Positions 7,731 to 13,939 of a DNA stretch of 18,532 nucleotides are shown here, one piece after another. Below the pieces are notes generated by a model. The model was given only the letters and a program-made list of their open reading frames with translations, was not told the origin of the DNA and searched no databases. A program made the translations under genes and the position numbers. How positions within the stretch are numbered: position 1 is the first letter of the stretch; every line of letters starts with the position of its first letter. The stretch covers positions 1 through 18,532 of the forward strand of contig CAIOUK010000194.1 in assembly GCA_903861445.1 (NCBI GenBank). Direction: 5' to 3'. The stretch is from an uncultured Verrucomicrobia subdivision 3 bacterium (GTDB lineage Bacteria; Verrucomicrobiota; Verrucomicrobiia; Limisphaerales; UBA11358).

Positions 7731-7796
7731 ATTCGCCGAATTTCCGGCTTCTGCTAATTTGGCGCGGCATGGCGTTTGAATTTACTTTTCTCGGCA
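7731..7796 (+). repeat. Right copy of the 66-bp direct repeat flanking the sulfatase genes
   Basis: Matches 4513-4578 at 60 of 66 positions. This copy is joined to a full-length gene: it contains 38 bases upstream of the MBL-fold ATG and its first codons. The spacing of 3218 bases between copies exactly spans the two sulfatase genes. Confidence 0.88.
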
Positions 7797-8557
7797 GCGG
7801 CACCTCGCAAGGCGTGCCGCTCATCGGCGTGGATTATCCGCCGGAGTTTCTCGCCAACCCGAAAAACTGGCGCACGCGTCCGGCCATTTACGTCAGCACA
7901 GACAAGGTAAAACTCGTCGTGGACACGCCGCCGGAATTTCGCCTCCAATGTCTGCGCGAAAAAATCAAGCACCTCGACGCCGTCCTCGTCACGCACGCGC
8001 ACGCCGACCACGTTCTCGGCATGGACGACTGCCGGCGTTTCTGCGATTTGCGCGGCGGCACGACGCTGCCGATTTACGCGAGCGAGGAGACGATGGCGCA
8101 TCTGCGGCGCGTTTTTCTTTACGCGTTTCATCAAGGCCCGTGGCCGAAGGGTTATTTTATGCCGGAAGAACGCGTCATCACCGGGCCGTTTGAAATCGGC
8201 GATTTAAAAATCACGCCGTTCGACCTGCCGCACGGGCGCATGACCACGACGGGATTTCTTTTCGAGCAAGGTGGCCGCAAGCGGCTGGCGTATTTGAGCG
8301 ACTGCAAGGAAATTCCCGACACCGTGCTCGAAAAAATTCGCGGCGTGGAAATCGCCGTGCTGGATGCGCTACGCCACAAGCCGCACCCGACGCACATGTG
8401 CCTGGACGAGGCATTGACGGCGGCGCGGCGTATCAATGCTGAAAAAACATTTTTCACGCATCTCACGCACGATTACGACCACGACAAATCACAGGCGGAG
8501 TTGCCCGCCGGCATTATGCTGGCGTGGGACGGGCTGAAAGTGACGAGTGACGAGTGA
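7769..8557 (+). CDS. MBL-fold metallo-hydrolase, PhnP/RNase Z-like
   Basis: A 262-residue metallo-beta-lactamase-fold hydrolase, cytoplasmic with no signal peptide. The N-terminus FLGSGTSQGVPLIG is typical of the PhnP-like/cyclic-phosphodiesterase branch. The metal-binding motif is H76-A-H78-A-D80-H81. Later ligands are expected in LPHGRMTTTG, LSDCKEIPD and the C-terminal FFTHLTHDYDH. PhnP members hydrolyse phosphoribosyl cyclic phosphate and related cyclic phosphodiesters, but no phn genes are nearby, so the substrate here is unknown. The length fits the family. ATG 7769 is kept in both repeat copies. The gene ends inside a heptamer tandem repeat that leads into the next gene. Confidence 0.88.
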   Translation: MAFEFTFLGSGTSQGVPLIGVDYPPEFLANPKNWRTRPAIYVSTDKVKLVVDTPPEFRLQCLREKIKHLDAVLVTHAHADHVLGMDDCRRFCDLRGGTTLPIYASEETMAHLRRVFLYAFHQGPWPKGYFMPEERVITGPFEIGDLKITPFDLPHGRMTTTGFLFEQGGRKRLAYLSDCKEIPDTVLEKIRGVEIAVLDALRHKPHPTHMCLDEALTAARRINAEKTFFTHLTHDYDHDKSQAELPAGIMLAWDGLKVTSDE

Positions 8558-8566
8558 CGAGTGACA
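8540..8566 (+). repeat. GTGACGA heptamer tandem repeat across a gene junction
   Basis: Three exact copies of GTGACGA (8540-8560) followed by GTGACA. The repeat encodes the last residues and stop of the MBL-fold gene and runs to the first base of the next ATG (8566). Loss or gain of a 7-bp unit would change the reading frame at the MBL C-terminus and the spacing to the following start. Confidence 0.9.
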
Positions 8567-10185
8567 TGAAAATCACCTTTGTTTTCAAAACTATTTTCGT
8601 TTGGCTGGCGATATTGTCGCCGCTGCTGGCGCACGCGGGCGGCGACGAGGTGGTCGTCATCTACAATTCACGGATGCCGGAATCCAAAGCCGTCGCCGAG
8701 CATTACGCGGCGGCGCGGCAGGTGCCGGCGAACCAGATTTTTGGCTTCGCGCTGTCGCTGGATGAGGTGATGACGCGCGCCGATTTCACGGATTTTCTGC
8801 AGAAGCCGCTGGCGGAAAAACTGGTCGCCGCCGGCCTGTGGAAATTTGGCGACACCGTCGTTCCCGCCACCAACAACTTTCCACCGCTGACGGAAACGCA
8901 CGTGGTCGCCTCCAAAATTCGCTACGCGGTGCTGTGCTACGGCGTGCCGCTGAAAATCGCGCCGGTCGCGCCGCTGGACGAGCCGGAGGCTAAAACTACC
9001 AACACCGCCTTCCGCCGCAATGAAGCATCGGTGGATTCCGAACTCGCCTGGCTGCCGGAATTGAAGATGAAAATTCCCCTGACCGGCCCGCTGCCTAATC
9101 CGTTTTACGGCTGCACCAATCGCGCCCAACTGAATTGCACCAACGGCATCCTGCTCGTCGCGCGGCTGGACGGCCCGACGGCGGAAATCGCCACGCACCT
9201 CGTGGACAAGGCGATGGCAGCGGAGACGAACGGCCTCTGGGGCCGCGCCTATTTCGACGCGCGCGGGCTGTCGCCGACGAACACTTATTTTCCCGGCGAC
9301 CAGTGGCTGCTCGCCGGCGCAGAAATCTCCCGGCGACTCGGCTTTGAAGTGGAGACGGACACCAACGCGGACACTTGGCCCGCTGCGTTTCCGATGAGCC
9401 ACATCGCGATTTATGCCGGCTGGTATACCGGGAACGCAGATGGGCCGTTCGCCCTGCCCAAAGTGGAATTCATGCCCGGCGCGTTCGCGTATCACCTGCA
9501 TTCTTACAGCGCCGACACGCTGCGCAGCACCACGCGCAACTGGTGCGGCCCGCTGCTCGCCGAGGGCGCGACCTGCACGATGGGCTGCGTGTATGAACCC
9601 TATCTGCAATTCACGCCCAACATCGCCCTCTTCCTGCAAGCGCTCGGGCAGAAATTTACTTTCGGCGAAGCCGCGTGGGCGGCGCAAAACGCCTTGTCCT
9701 GGCAAAACACCGTCATCGGCGACCCGCTGTATCAGCCGTTCAAAACCGCGCCGCCGGAACTGCACGCGCAACTCGCGCGCCGCCAAAGCCCGCTCATTGA
9801 ATGGTCATTTGACCGGCTCGTCTGCCTCGACCTCGCGCGCGGTTTGCGCGCACCGTTGCTGACGAAATTTCTGGAGGCACAACCCATCACCGCACAAAGC
9901 GCCGTGCTCACAGAGAAACTCGGTGATCTTTATGCCGCGCTGGGCAAACCCAGTTCAGCCATCCGCGCGTGGCAGGCCGCGTTGAAATTAAATCCTTCGC
10001 CCCAGCAACGCCTCCGGCTCCGGCTGATGCTGGGCGAAAAACTGATTACGCAAAACCGCGTGGCCGAGGCGCTGGAAAATTACCGGGCGCTGATTGCCGA
10101 AGCGCCGGATTATCCCGGCCGGAATGCGATTGATGAAAAATTAAAGGCGCTGGAAAATAAAATTGCCGGCGCACGCAAACCTTGA
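8566..10185 (+). CDS. Exported TIGR03790-like protein with C-terminal TPR-like helices
   Basis: A 539-residue protein. Residues 1-21 are a signal peptide (FVWLAILSPLLAHA, cleavage before GGDE). The mature N-terminus VVVIYNSRMPESKAVAEHYA, followed by RQVPANQIFG, matches my recollection of the TIGR03790 family, an uncharacterised exported group found in verrucomicrobia, planctomycetes and acidobacteria. A central Cys/Trp/Gly-rich block (RNWCGPLLAEGATCTMGCVYEPYL) is likely conserved. The last 80 or so residues look like TPR repeats (LGDLYAALGKPSSAIRAWQAALKLNP). No catalytic function is assigned. ATG 8566 is preferred over the GTG at 8554, which lies within the tandem repeat and overlaps the previous stop. 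It is probably cotranscribed with the MBL-fold gene. Confidence 0.85.
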   Translation: MKITFVFKTIFVWLAILSPLLAHAGGDEVVVIYNSRMPESKAVAEHYAAARQVPANQIFGFALSLDEVMTRADFTDFLQKPLAEKLVAAGLWKFGDTVVPATNNFPPLTETHVVASKIRYAVLCYGVPLKIAPVAPLDEPEAKTTNTAFRRNEASVDSELAWLPELKMKIPLTGPLPNPFYGCTNRAQLNCTNGILLVARLDGPTAEIATHLVDKAMAAETNGLWGRAYFDARGLSPTNTYFPGDQWLLAGAEISRRLGFEVETDTNADTWPAAFPMSHIAIYAGWYTGNADGPFALPKVEFMPGAFAYHLHSYSADTLRSTTRNWCGPLLAEGATCTMGCVYEPYLQFTPNIALFLQALGQKFTFGEAAWAAQNALSWQNTVIGDPLYQPFKTAPPELHAQLARRQSPLIEWSFDRLVCLDLARGLRAPLLTKFLEAQPITAQSAVLTEKLGDLYAALGKPSSAIRAWQAALKLNPSPQQRLRLRLMLGEKLITQNRVAEALENYRALIAEAPDYPGRNAIDEKLKALENKIAGARKP

Positions 10186-10283
10186 AACGGAAACCCGCTG
10201 GACAACCGGCGGCCAAAGACGCAAATTCGCGGCGGAAATGAACGGGCCAAATACCCAAAACCGGTTTACCGCCTTTTCTGTTG

Positions 10284-10335
10284 GCCATGCCGCTGTCGCG
10301 GTTCACGTCGCGAGTCGGCGGTGGCTCAGTTTTTT
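10284..10335 (+). terminator. Possible terminator: imperfect hairpin plus T-run
   Basis: Arms 10284-10300 (starting GCCATGCCG) and 10309-10325 (ending CGGCGGTGGC) pair imperfectly over a GTTCACGT loop, with six T residues at 10330-10335. It lies about 100 bases after the preceding stop. It ends three bases before the GTTAGGC motif, so it may instead be the folded 3' half of a decayed integron attC site. Confidence 0.4.
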
Positions 10336-10337
10336 AC

Positions 10338-10891
10338 GTTAGGCAGCATTCGATGTGTATGAAGCTTTTGAGTGACATCAGGATCAACGGTAAGTTATAT
10401 CCAAAGGGCTCCGAGTTGCCATGGGATATGTTCTATTCACTTCCTCTGATCAATATGCTAGTGTTCGGCACTATGGGCTTTTTGATGGCTTATTCCGAGA
10501 AGTCACCACCCCTGCATATCCAGTATTTATTCGGAGGTTTTGGGATGTTCCTTCACATTTGGTTTTATTTGAAATTCTTCGGACGAGATGAGGTCAAGTG
10601 GATGTTTATCAATTCAGGCTTGGGTTTTCTTGGAATCTACAGTCAGATTGGCTGGTTGTTGTCATTGTTCGGTAAGAAGGCTGGAGATTACCCATATTAC
10701 GTGCATGCGATCCCGTTTCTATATTATGTGCTCTGCACTTTTCTGATTCGTCATGCGGTTTTGGAAATTACGCAATCTCGGGAAAAACCCGCGAAAAAGA
10801 AGCTAGTAGAGAATTGCTACATCGCCATTTCTGTAGCGGTTTATCTAATTTCTTACTGCTTTGAAAATCGTTCATGACATTTATGCCTAAC
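10338..10891 (+). mobile_element. Integron-cassette-like unit enclosing one AT-rich gene
   Basis: GTTAGGCA (10338-10345) and TGCCTAAC (10884-10891) form an exact 8-bp inverted repeat tightly around one ORF. They fit the attC core motifs R' (GTTRRRY) and R'' (RYYYAAC). The ATG lies 8 bases after the first motif, and the second begins 7 bases after the stop, the compact layout of a gene cassette. Against this, no complete attC with paired L'/L'' arms could be drawn on either side, and no integrase is in the window. Confidence 0.38.
10353..10877 (+). CDS. Uncharacterised small multi-span membrane protein
   Basis: A 174-residue protein that I do not recognise. A short charged N-terminus (LLSDIRINGKLYPKGSELPW) precedes about five hydrophobic segments: residues 28-47, 54-74, 84-105, 117-137 and 151-169. 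A basic loop (REKPAKKK) precedes the last. ATG 10353 or ATG 10359 is the likely start; further upstream the frame only translates the hairpin. The gene is visibly richer in A and T than its neighbours, with different codon choices, which suggests acquisition from elsewhere. The cassette-like flanking motifs support that. No partner gene is adjacent, so a function cannot be inferred. Confidence 0.72.
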   Translation: MCMKLLSDIRINGKLYPKGSELPWDMFYSLPLINMLVFGTMGFLMAYSEKSPPLHIQYLFGGFGMFLHIWFYLKFFGRDEVKWMFINSGLGFLGIYSQIGWLLSLFGKKAGDYPYYVHAIPFLYYVLCTFLIRHAVLEITQSREKPAKKKLVENCYIAISVAVYLISYCFENRS

Positions 10892-10930
10892 AGCTTGATA
10901 GGCTGCAAAATTGAGTTTCCAATTCGTGGG

Positions 10931-10949
10931 CTTCGTGTATTTCGTGGTT
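10931..10949. repeat. Short periodic array (two CACGAA units) before the ferredoxin gene
   Basis: On the minus strand this reads AACCACGAAATACACGAAG: two CACGAA units 9 bases apart after a CCRC-like head. It resembles one arm of the 12340-12422 element and lies three bases before the next start codon. Confidence 0.6.
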
Positions 10950-10951
10950 GA

Positions 10952-11314
10952 ATGAATGCCGACCTCCCATCCGCCGCCGCCGCGCTCGGCCTGGAAAAAT
11001 TCCAGCGCCACATTTTTCTCTGCACGGACGCGGATGAGCCGAAATGCTGCCCGCGTGAACAGACCCTGACCGCCTGGGAATTTTTGAAGCACCGGCTCAA
11101 GGAGTTGAACCTCGTCGGGCCGAACCCGCTCGTCTATCGCACCAAGGCCAGTTGCCTGCGCGTCTGCACGCGCGGGCCGATCGCCGTGGTTTATCCCGAA
11201 GGCGCGTGGTATCACAGTTGCACGCCGGAAAATTTGGAGCGCATCATCCAGCAGCATCTCATCGGCGGCCAAATCGTCGCCGAACTCGCCTTCGCGCAAA
11301 ACGACCTGCGCTGA
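10952..11314 (+). CDS. Thioredoxin-like [2Fe-2S] ferredoxin
   Basis: A 120-residue protein with the cysteine spacing of thioredoxin-like [2Fe-2S] ferredoxins: C24 in IFLCTDAD, C33 after eight residues, then C68 and C72 in ASCLRVCTRGP. C32 is an extra neighbouring cysteine. The C-terminal WYHSCTPENLERIIQQHL is also typical. The role would be electron transfer in the cytoplasm; the partner is not evident. The stop is one base away from the hemH stop on the other strand, with no terminator between. ATG 10952 is the first start in the frame and follows a periodic repeat. Proximity to haem genes may be coincidental because the strands differ. Confidence 0.85.
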   Translation: MNADLPSAAAALGLEKFQRHIFLCTDADEPKCCPREQTLTAWEFLKHRLKELNLVGPNPLVYRTKASCLRVCTRGPIAVVYPEGAWYHSCTPENLERIIQQHLIGGQIVAELAFAQNDLR

Positions 11315-11315
11315 T

Positions 11316-12326
11316 TCACGCGGCGAGAAATTTCCCCGCCATTTTTTCCAGCGCGGCAATCCACGCCGGATGTTCGTTCATGCAGGGAATCCGGGTAAAT
11401 TCCTTGCCGTTACCCGCCATGAACTGCTCGCAGCCGCGCATGCCAATTTCCTCGATGGTCTCCAAGCAGTCGGACACGAACGCGGGACAGATGACGAGCA
11501 CGCGCTTCTTGCCCTCGTTCGGCAGCCGCGCGAGTTCGTAATCGGTGTAGGGCTTGAGCCACGGGTCTTTGCCGAGGCGCGATTGGAACGAGACGGAATA
11601 TTTTTCCGGCGGCACGCCGGCGAGTTTCACAAACTCCCTCGTCGTGGCGAAACATTGGGCGCGGTAACATTTCGCGAGGGCCGGGCTGGCGACTTCGCAG
11701 CAATTTTCCACCTTCAAGCAATGGCAGCCGGTCGGGTCGGACTTCGTCAAGTGTCGCTCGGGAATGCCGTGATAGCTGAAGAGCAGATGATCGTAATCCT
11801 TGAGATAATCTTTCGCGCTGGCGACCAGCGCCGCGATATAATCGGGATGATTGTAATACGGCGGCTGCACCGATAGCTTCAGCTGCGGCGCGAGTTTCCT
11901 GGCGACCTCCTGCACGCGCACCACGGCGGTCTCGTAACTCGACATCGCGTAATGCGGAAACAGGGGAATCAACAAAACTTCCGTCGCGCCCTTGGCCGCG
12001 AGATTTTTCACGGCGGATTCGATGGACGGATTTTGATAACGCATCGCCAGTTCCACCGGCACGGAAACGCGCGCCTGCAAGAGCTTCTGCACGTTGCGGC
12101 TGCTGACGACGAGCGGTGAACCGTCCTTCGTCCAAATCTTTTCGTAAGCCTCGCCGGATTCGTGCGGGCGCTTGATGAGAATCATGCCCACGACAAAACG
12201 GCGGATCGGCCACGCGACGTCAATGACGCGACCGTCCATCAGAAATTCGTTCAGATACCGGCGCACGTCCGGCACCGACGGCGAGTCCGGCGAACCAAGA
12301 TTGACGAGGAGAATGGCTTTACTCAT
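11316..12326 (-). CDS. hemH: Ferrochelatase
   Basis: Inserts ferrous iron into protoporphyrin IX, the last step to protohaem. The 336-residue protein starts MSKAILLVNLGSPDSP, the classic ferrochelatase N-terminus, so ATG 12326 is chosen; the frame upstream only translates the intergenic repeat (FSCISCVSRLNF). The catalytic His is H186 in FSYHGIPERHL, and the acidic residues E289 and E292 lie in DCLETIEEIGMRG. Between them is a cysteine-rich segment (C201, C203, C209, C210, C220, C225; GCHCLKVENCC and CYRAQCFATTR), a pattern I associate with several non-enteric bacterial ferrochelatases that might bind metal. It is the last gene of the hem run, downstream of hemG and separated from it by a hairpin-forming repeat. 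Confidence 0.96.
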   Translation of the reverse strand: MSKAILLVNLGSPDSPSVPDVRRYLNEFLMDGRVIDVAWPIRRFVVGMILIKRPHESGEAYEKIWTKDGSPLVVSSRNVQKLLQARVSVPVELAMRYQNPSIESAVKNLAAKGATEVLLIPLFPHYAMSSYETAVVRVQEVARKLAPQLKLSVQPPYYNHPDYIAALVASAKDYLKDYDHLLFSYHGIPERHLTKSDPTGCHCLKVENCCEVASPALAKCYRAQCFATTREFVKLAGVPPEKYSVSFQSRLGKDPWLKPYTDYELARLPNEGKKRVLVICPAFVSDCLETIEEIGMRGCEQFMAGNGKEFTRIPCMNEHPAWIAALEKMAGKFLAA

Positions 12327-12339
12327 ATATGAAAAATTT

Positions 12340-12422
12340 AACCGCGAAACACACGAAATACACGAAAAAGAACTTCTACCATCACGTTTTTCATTTTTGT
12401 GTATTTCGGATATTTCGCGGTT
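12340..12422. repeat. Inverted pair of periodic CACGAAA arrays between hemG and hemH
   Basis: The left arm begins AACCGCGAAA (12340) with CGCGAAA, CACGAAA, CACGAAA units at a 9-bp period. The right arm, read on the minus strand from 12422, begins AACCGCGAAA and continues with related units. Most of the first 30 positions pair, leaving a spacer of roughly 20 bases. The element fills most of the space between the hemG stop and the hemH start and would form a long hairpin in the transcript. Confidence 0.78.
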
Positions 12423-13816
12423 CAAATACTCTTGCCGACGCGCTCCGCGATGTTCACGCCCGAAACAATCGAATCGCCCAGCGAAACACCATCGCGATAA
12501 TGCCCGGCGAAAAACAGGTTTTGATTTTTAGCTTCAAGGGCATTCAGCAGCTCGCGGTATTTGCCATAGCCGACGTTGTATTGTGGAATCGCCTGCGGCC
12601 ACGTCTTGGTGTGGGTAAATACCGGCTGGCCTTTCACGCCCAGCAATACGCGCAAATCCGCGAGCGTGGCTTCGATCAAATTTTTCTCCGGCAACAAACC
12701 TAGCTCCGGATACCGTGCGCCGCCGATGTAGCTCGTCAGCGTGATGTGACCGGTGGGCGCGCGATTCGGAAACAGCGCCGACGAAAAAATCGTGCCGAGA
12801 ATTTTGAAGCCTTCGATTTTGGGAATCAACATTCCGAAACCTTGGCACGAATGCGCCACATCCTCGCGCCGGAATCCAAGCACCACCGCGCCCACCGGCG
12901 GATAACTGATTTCGGAAAATGTTTCGGTAGGGCGCGTCACTCCGTGCGCGCTGGCGGCGGGCAGAGGACTGCCCGCCCTACCTTCAATTTCTAACTCCGC
13001 TAACTTGTAAGTCGTGCCGCAATAAATCACCGCGCCAACATCAGTTTCGCCGTTCGGCGTTGTCACGCGCCAGCCAGCGTTCGTTTGCGTGAGCTTCGTC
13101 ACCGATGTATTCAATTTCAACGAATCACCAATCTGCGCCGCCAGCGTGTCGGGCAACACCTGTAAACCTTCGTCAAAGGAAAATTTCGCGGCACGGTCTT
13201 TCGCGACTTCGCCGGATTTTTTCCGGTCACGCGCACCGAAAATCTGGCCTTTGATCATCGAGCCGTAATTGTCTTCCAGCGCCTTGAGCTTGGGAAACGC
13301 GTGCGGCAGCGAGAGCTTGTGCGGGTCGCCGGCGTAAATGCCCGCCACCAGCGCGTCAATCGCGTGATCGAGAAATTCCTGGTTGAACCGGCGCACGACG
13401 AATTGCCCAATGCTTTCTTCCACGCCGTCGCGGCGCGGCTTGATGAACGGCTCGCGCAGCACGGCGAGCTTGGCCTTGGCGGTGAACAGCGTTGTCGTGA
13501 AAAATCCCAGCGTCGAGCCAGGCATTTCAATCGGCCGGCCGTAGCGCACGACGTAGCGCGCCTCGGCGTTCGGGTCGGTGGCGAGCTTGCGCGCTTCGAG
13601 GCCGGCATCGCGGACGAGCTGCGCGATTTTCGGCGACGTTTCGAGAATTGTGTTCGGCCCGAACTCGGCGAGAAAACCGTCCTTGCGGATAGACTGAATC
13701 ACGCCGCCGACGCGCCCGCCCGCCTCATAAACCGTGACCGGCACGCCCTGGCGTTTCAAATAAAACGCCGCCGTCAACCCCGTGATGCCAGCGCCGATGA
13801 TTGCGACGGGTTTCAT
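12422..13816 (-). CDS. hemG: Protoporphyrinogen oxidase, FAD-dependent (HemY type)
   Basis: Oxidises protoporphyrinogen IX to protoporphyrin IX, the step before ferrochelatase. The 464-residue protein opens with the FAD-binding fold MKPVAIIGAGITGLTAAFYL followed by EAGGRVGGVIQS. Other family blocks include FLAEFGPNTI, VAGIYAGDPHKLSLPHAFP and a C-terminal FAD segment LFFAGHYRDGVSLGDSIVSG. It belongs to the flavoprotein family also named HemY, not the short flavodoxin-like HemG. Residues 279-297 (GRAGSPLPAASAHGVTRPT) are encoded by a 57-bp palindromic insertion between LAELEIE and ETFSEISYPPV, where homologues would run straight on. ATG 13816 directly starts the FAD motif; no Shine-Dalgarno is evident. 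A restriction-modification module separates it from hemN upstream. Confidence 0.95.
   Translation of the reverse strand: MKPVAIIGAGITGLTAAFYLKRQGVPVTVYEAGGRVGGVIQSIRKDGFLAEFGPNTILETSPKIAQLVRDAGLEARKLATDPNAEARYVVRYGRPIEMPGSTLGFFTTTLFTAKAKLAVLREPFIKPRRDGVEESIGQFVVRRFNQEFLDHAIDALVAGIYAGDPHKLSLPHAFPKLKALEDNYGSMIKGQIFGARDRKKSGEVAKDRAAKFSFDEGLQVLPDTLAAQIGDSLKLNTSVTKLTQTNAGWRVTTPNGETDVGAVIYCGTTYKLAELEIEGRAGSPLPAASAHGVTRPTETFSEISYPPVGAVVLGFRREDVAHSCQGFGMLIPKIEGFKILGTIFSSALFPNRAPTGHITLTSYIGGARYPELGLLPEKNLIEATLADLRVLLGVKGQPVFTHTKTWPQAIPQYNVGYGKYRELLNALEAKNQNLFFAGHYRDGVSLGDSIVSGVNIAERVGKSI
12926..12982. repeat. 57-bp palindromic element inserted in frame in hemG
   Basis: The ends GGTAGGGCG (12926-12934) and CGCCCTACC (12974-12982) are exact inverted repeats. 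Inside are two hairpins: GCGC/GCGC around 12932-12951, and GGCGGGCAG with CTGCCCGCC over an AGGA loop, an exact 9-bp stem. The whole could fold as a three-way junction. On the hemG strand it encodes 19 residues with no stop and the 57-bp length keeps the frame. It shares GTAGG/CCTAC ends with the element in recN although the interiors differ. Confidence 0.75.
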
Positions 13817-13850
13817 GAAAAATAAATTTGCCTACGCACGAAACGATTTT

Positions 13851-13880
13851 GCCACGGATTGAACACGGATAAAACACGGA
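13851..13880. repeat. Periodic array: three CACGGA units, 11-bp period
   Basis: Units CACGGAT at 13853 and 13864 and CACGGA at 13875 follow a GC head, on the hemG-proximal side of the restriction-modification module. The array translates as the first residues (NTDKTRN) of the longest version of the nuclease-like ORF, an argument against that TTG start. Confidence 0.7.
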
Positions 13881-13883
13881 ATT

Positions 13884-13912
13884 TGGACAATTTGAAAAAT
13901 TTACTGTATGTG
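13884..13912 (+). promoter_or_regulatory. Possible promoter of the nuclease-like gene
   Basis: TGGACA (13884-13889, five of six to -35) is 17 bases before TATGTG (13907-13912, three of six to -10). Transcription starting near 13919 would lead into the ATG at 13940. It overlaps the left 21-bp inverted-repeat copy, so it may come with the module. Weak evidence. Confidence 0.28.
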
Positions 13913-13939
13913 CCTCGTCTCATCTGGCATTTAAGCCGC

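Noticed and set aside
8668..9786. A 372-codon open frame on the minus strand
   Set aside because: Antisense to the TIGR03790-like gene; Arg/Gly-rich with no recognisable motif.
10195..10212. Hairpin CCGCTGG/CCGGCGG just after the TIGR03790-like gene as a terminator
   Set aside because: The stem is good with one G-U pair, but no T-run follows on the plus strand.
10885..10950. A full downstream attC site from GCCTAAC to GTTGAAT
   Set aside because: The interior arms do not pair, and the 3' part is occupied by a periodic CACGAA repeat; only the outer motifs fit.
12327..12425. 33-residue N-terminal extension of HemH
   Set aside because: It is only a translation of the intergenic CACGAAA repeat; the conserved N-terminus MSKAILLVNLGSP starts at 12326.
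13859..13939. 27-residue N-terminal extension of the nuclease-like protein from TTG 13859
   Set aside because: The DNA is a periodic repeat plus the 21-bp inverted repeat and a possible promoter, so it is unlikely to be coding.
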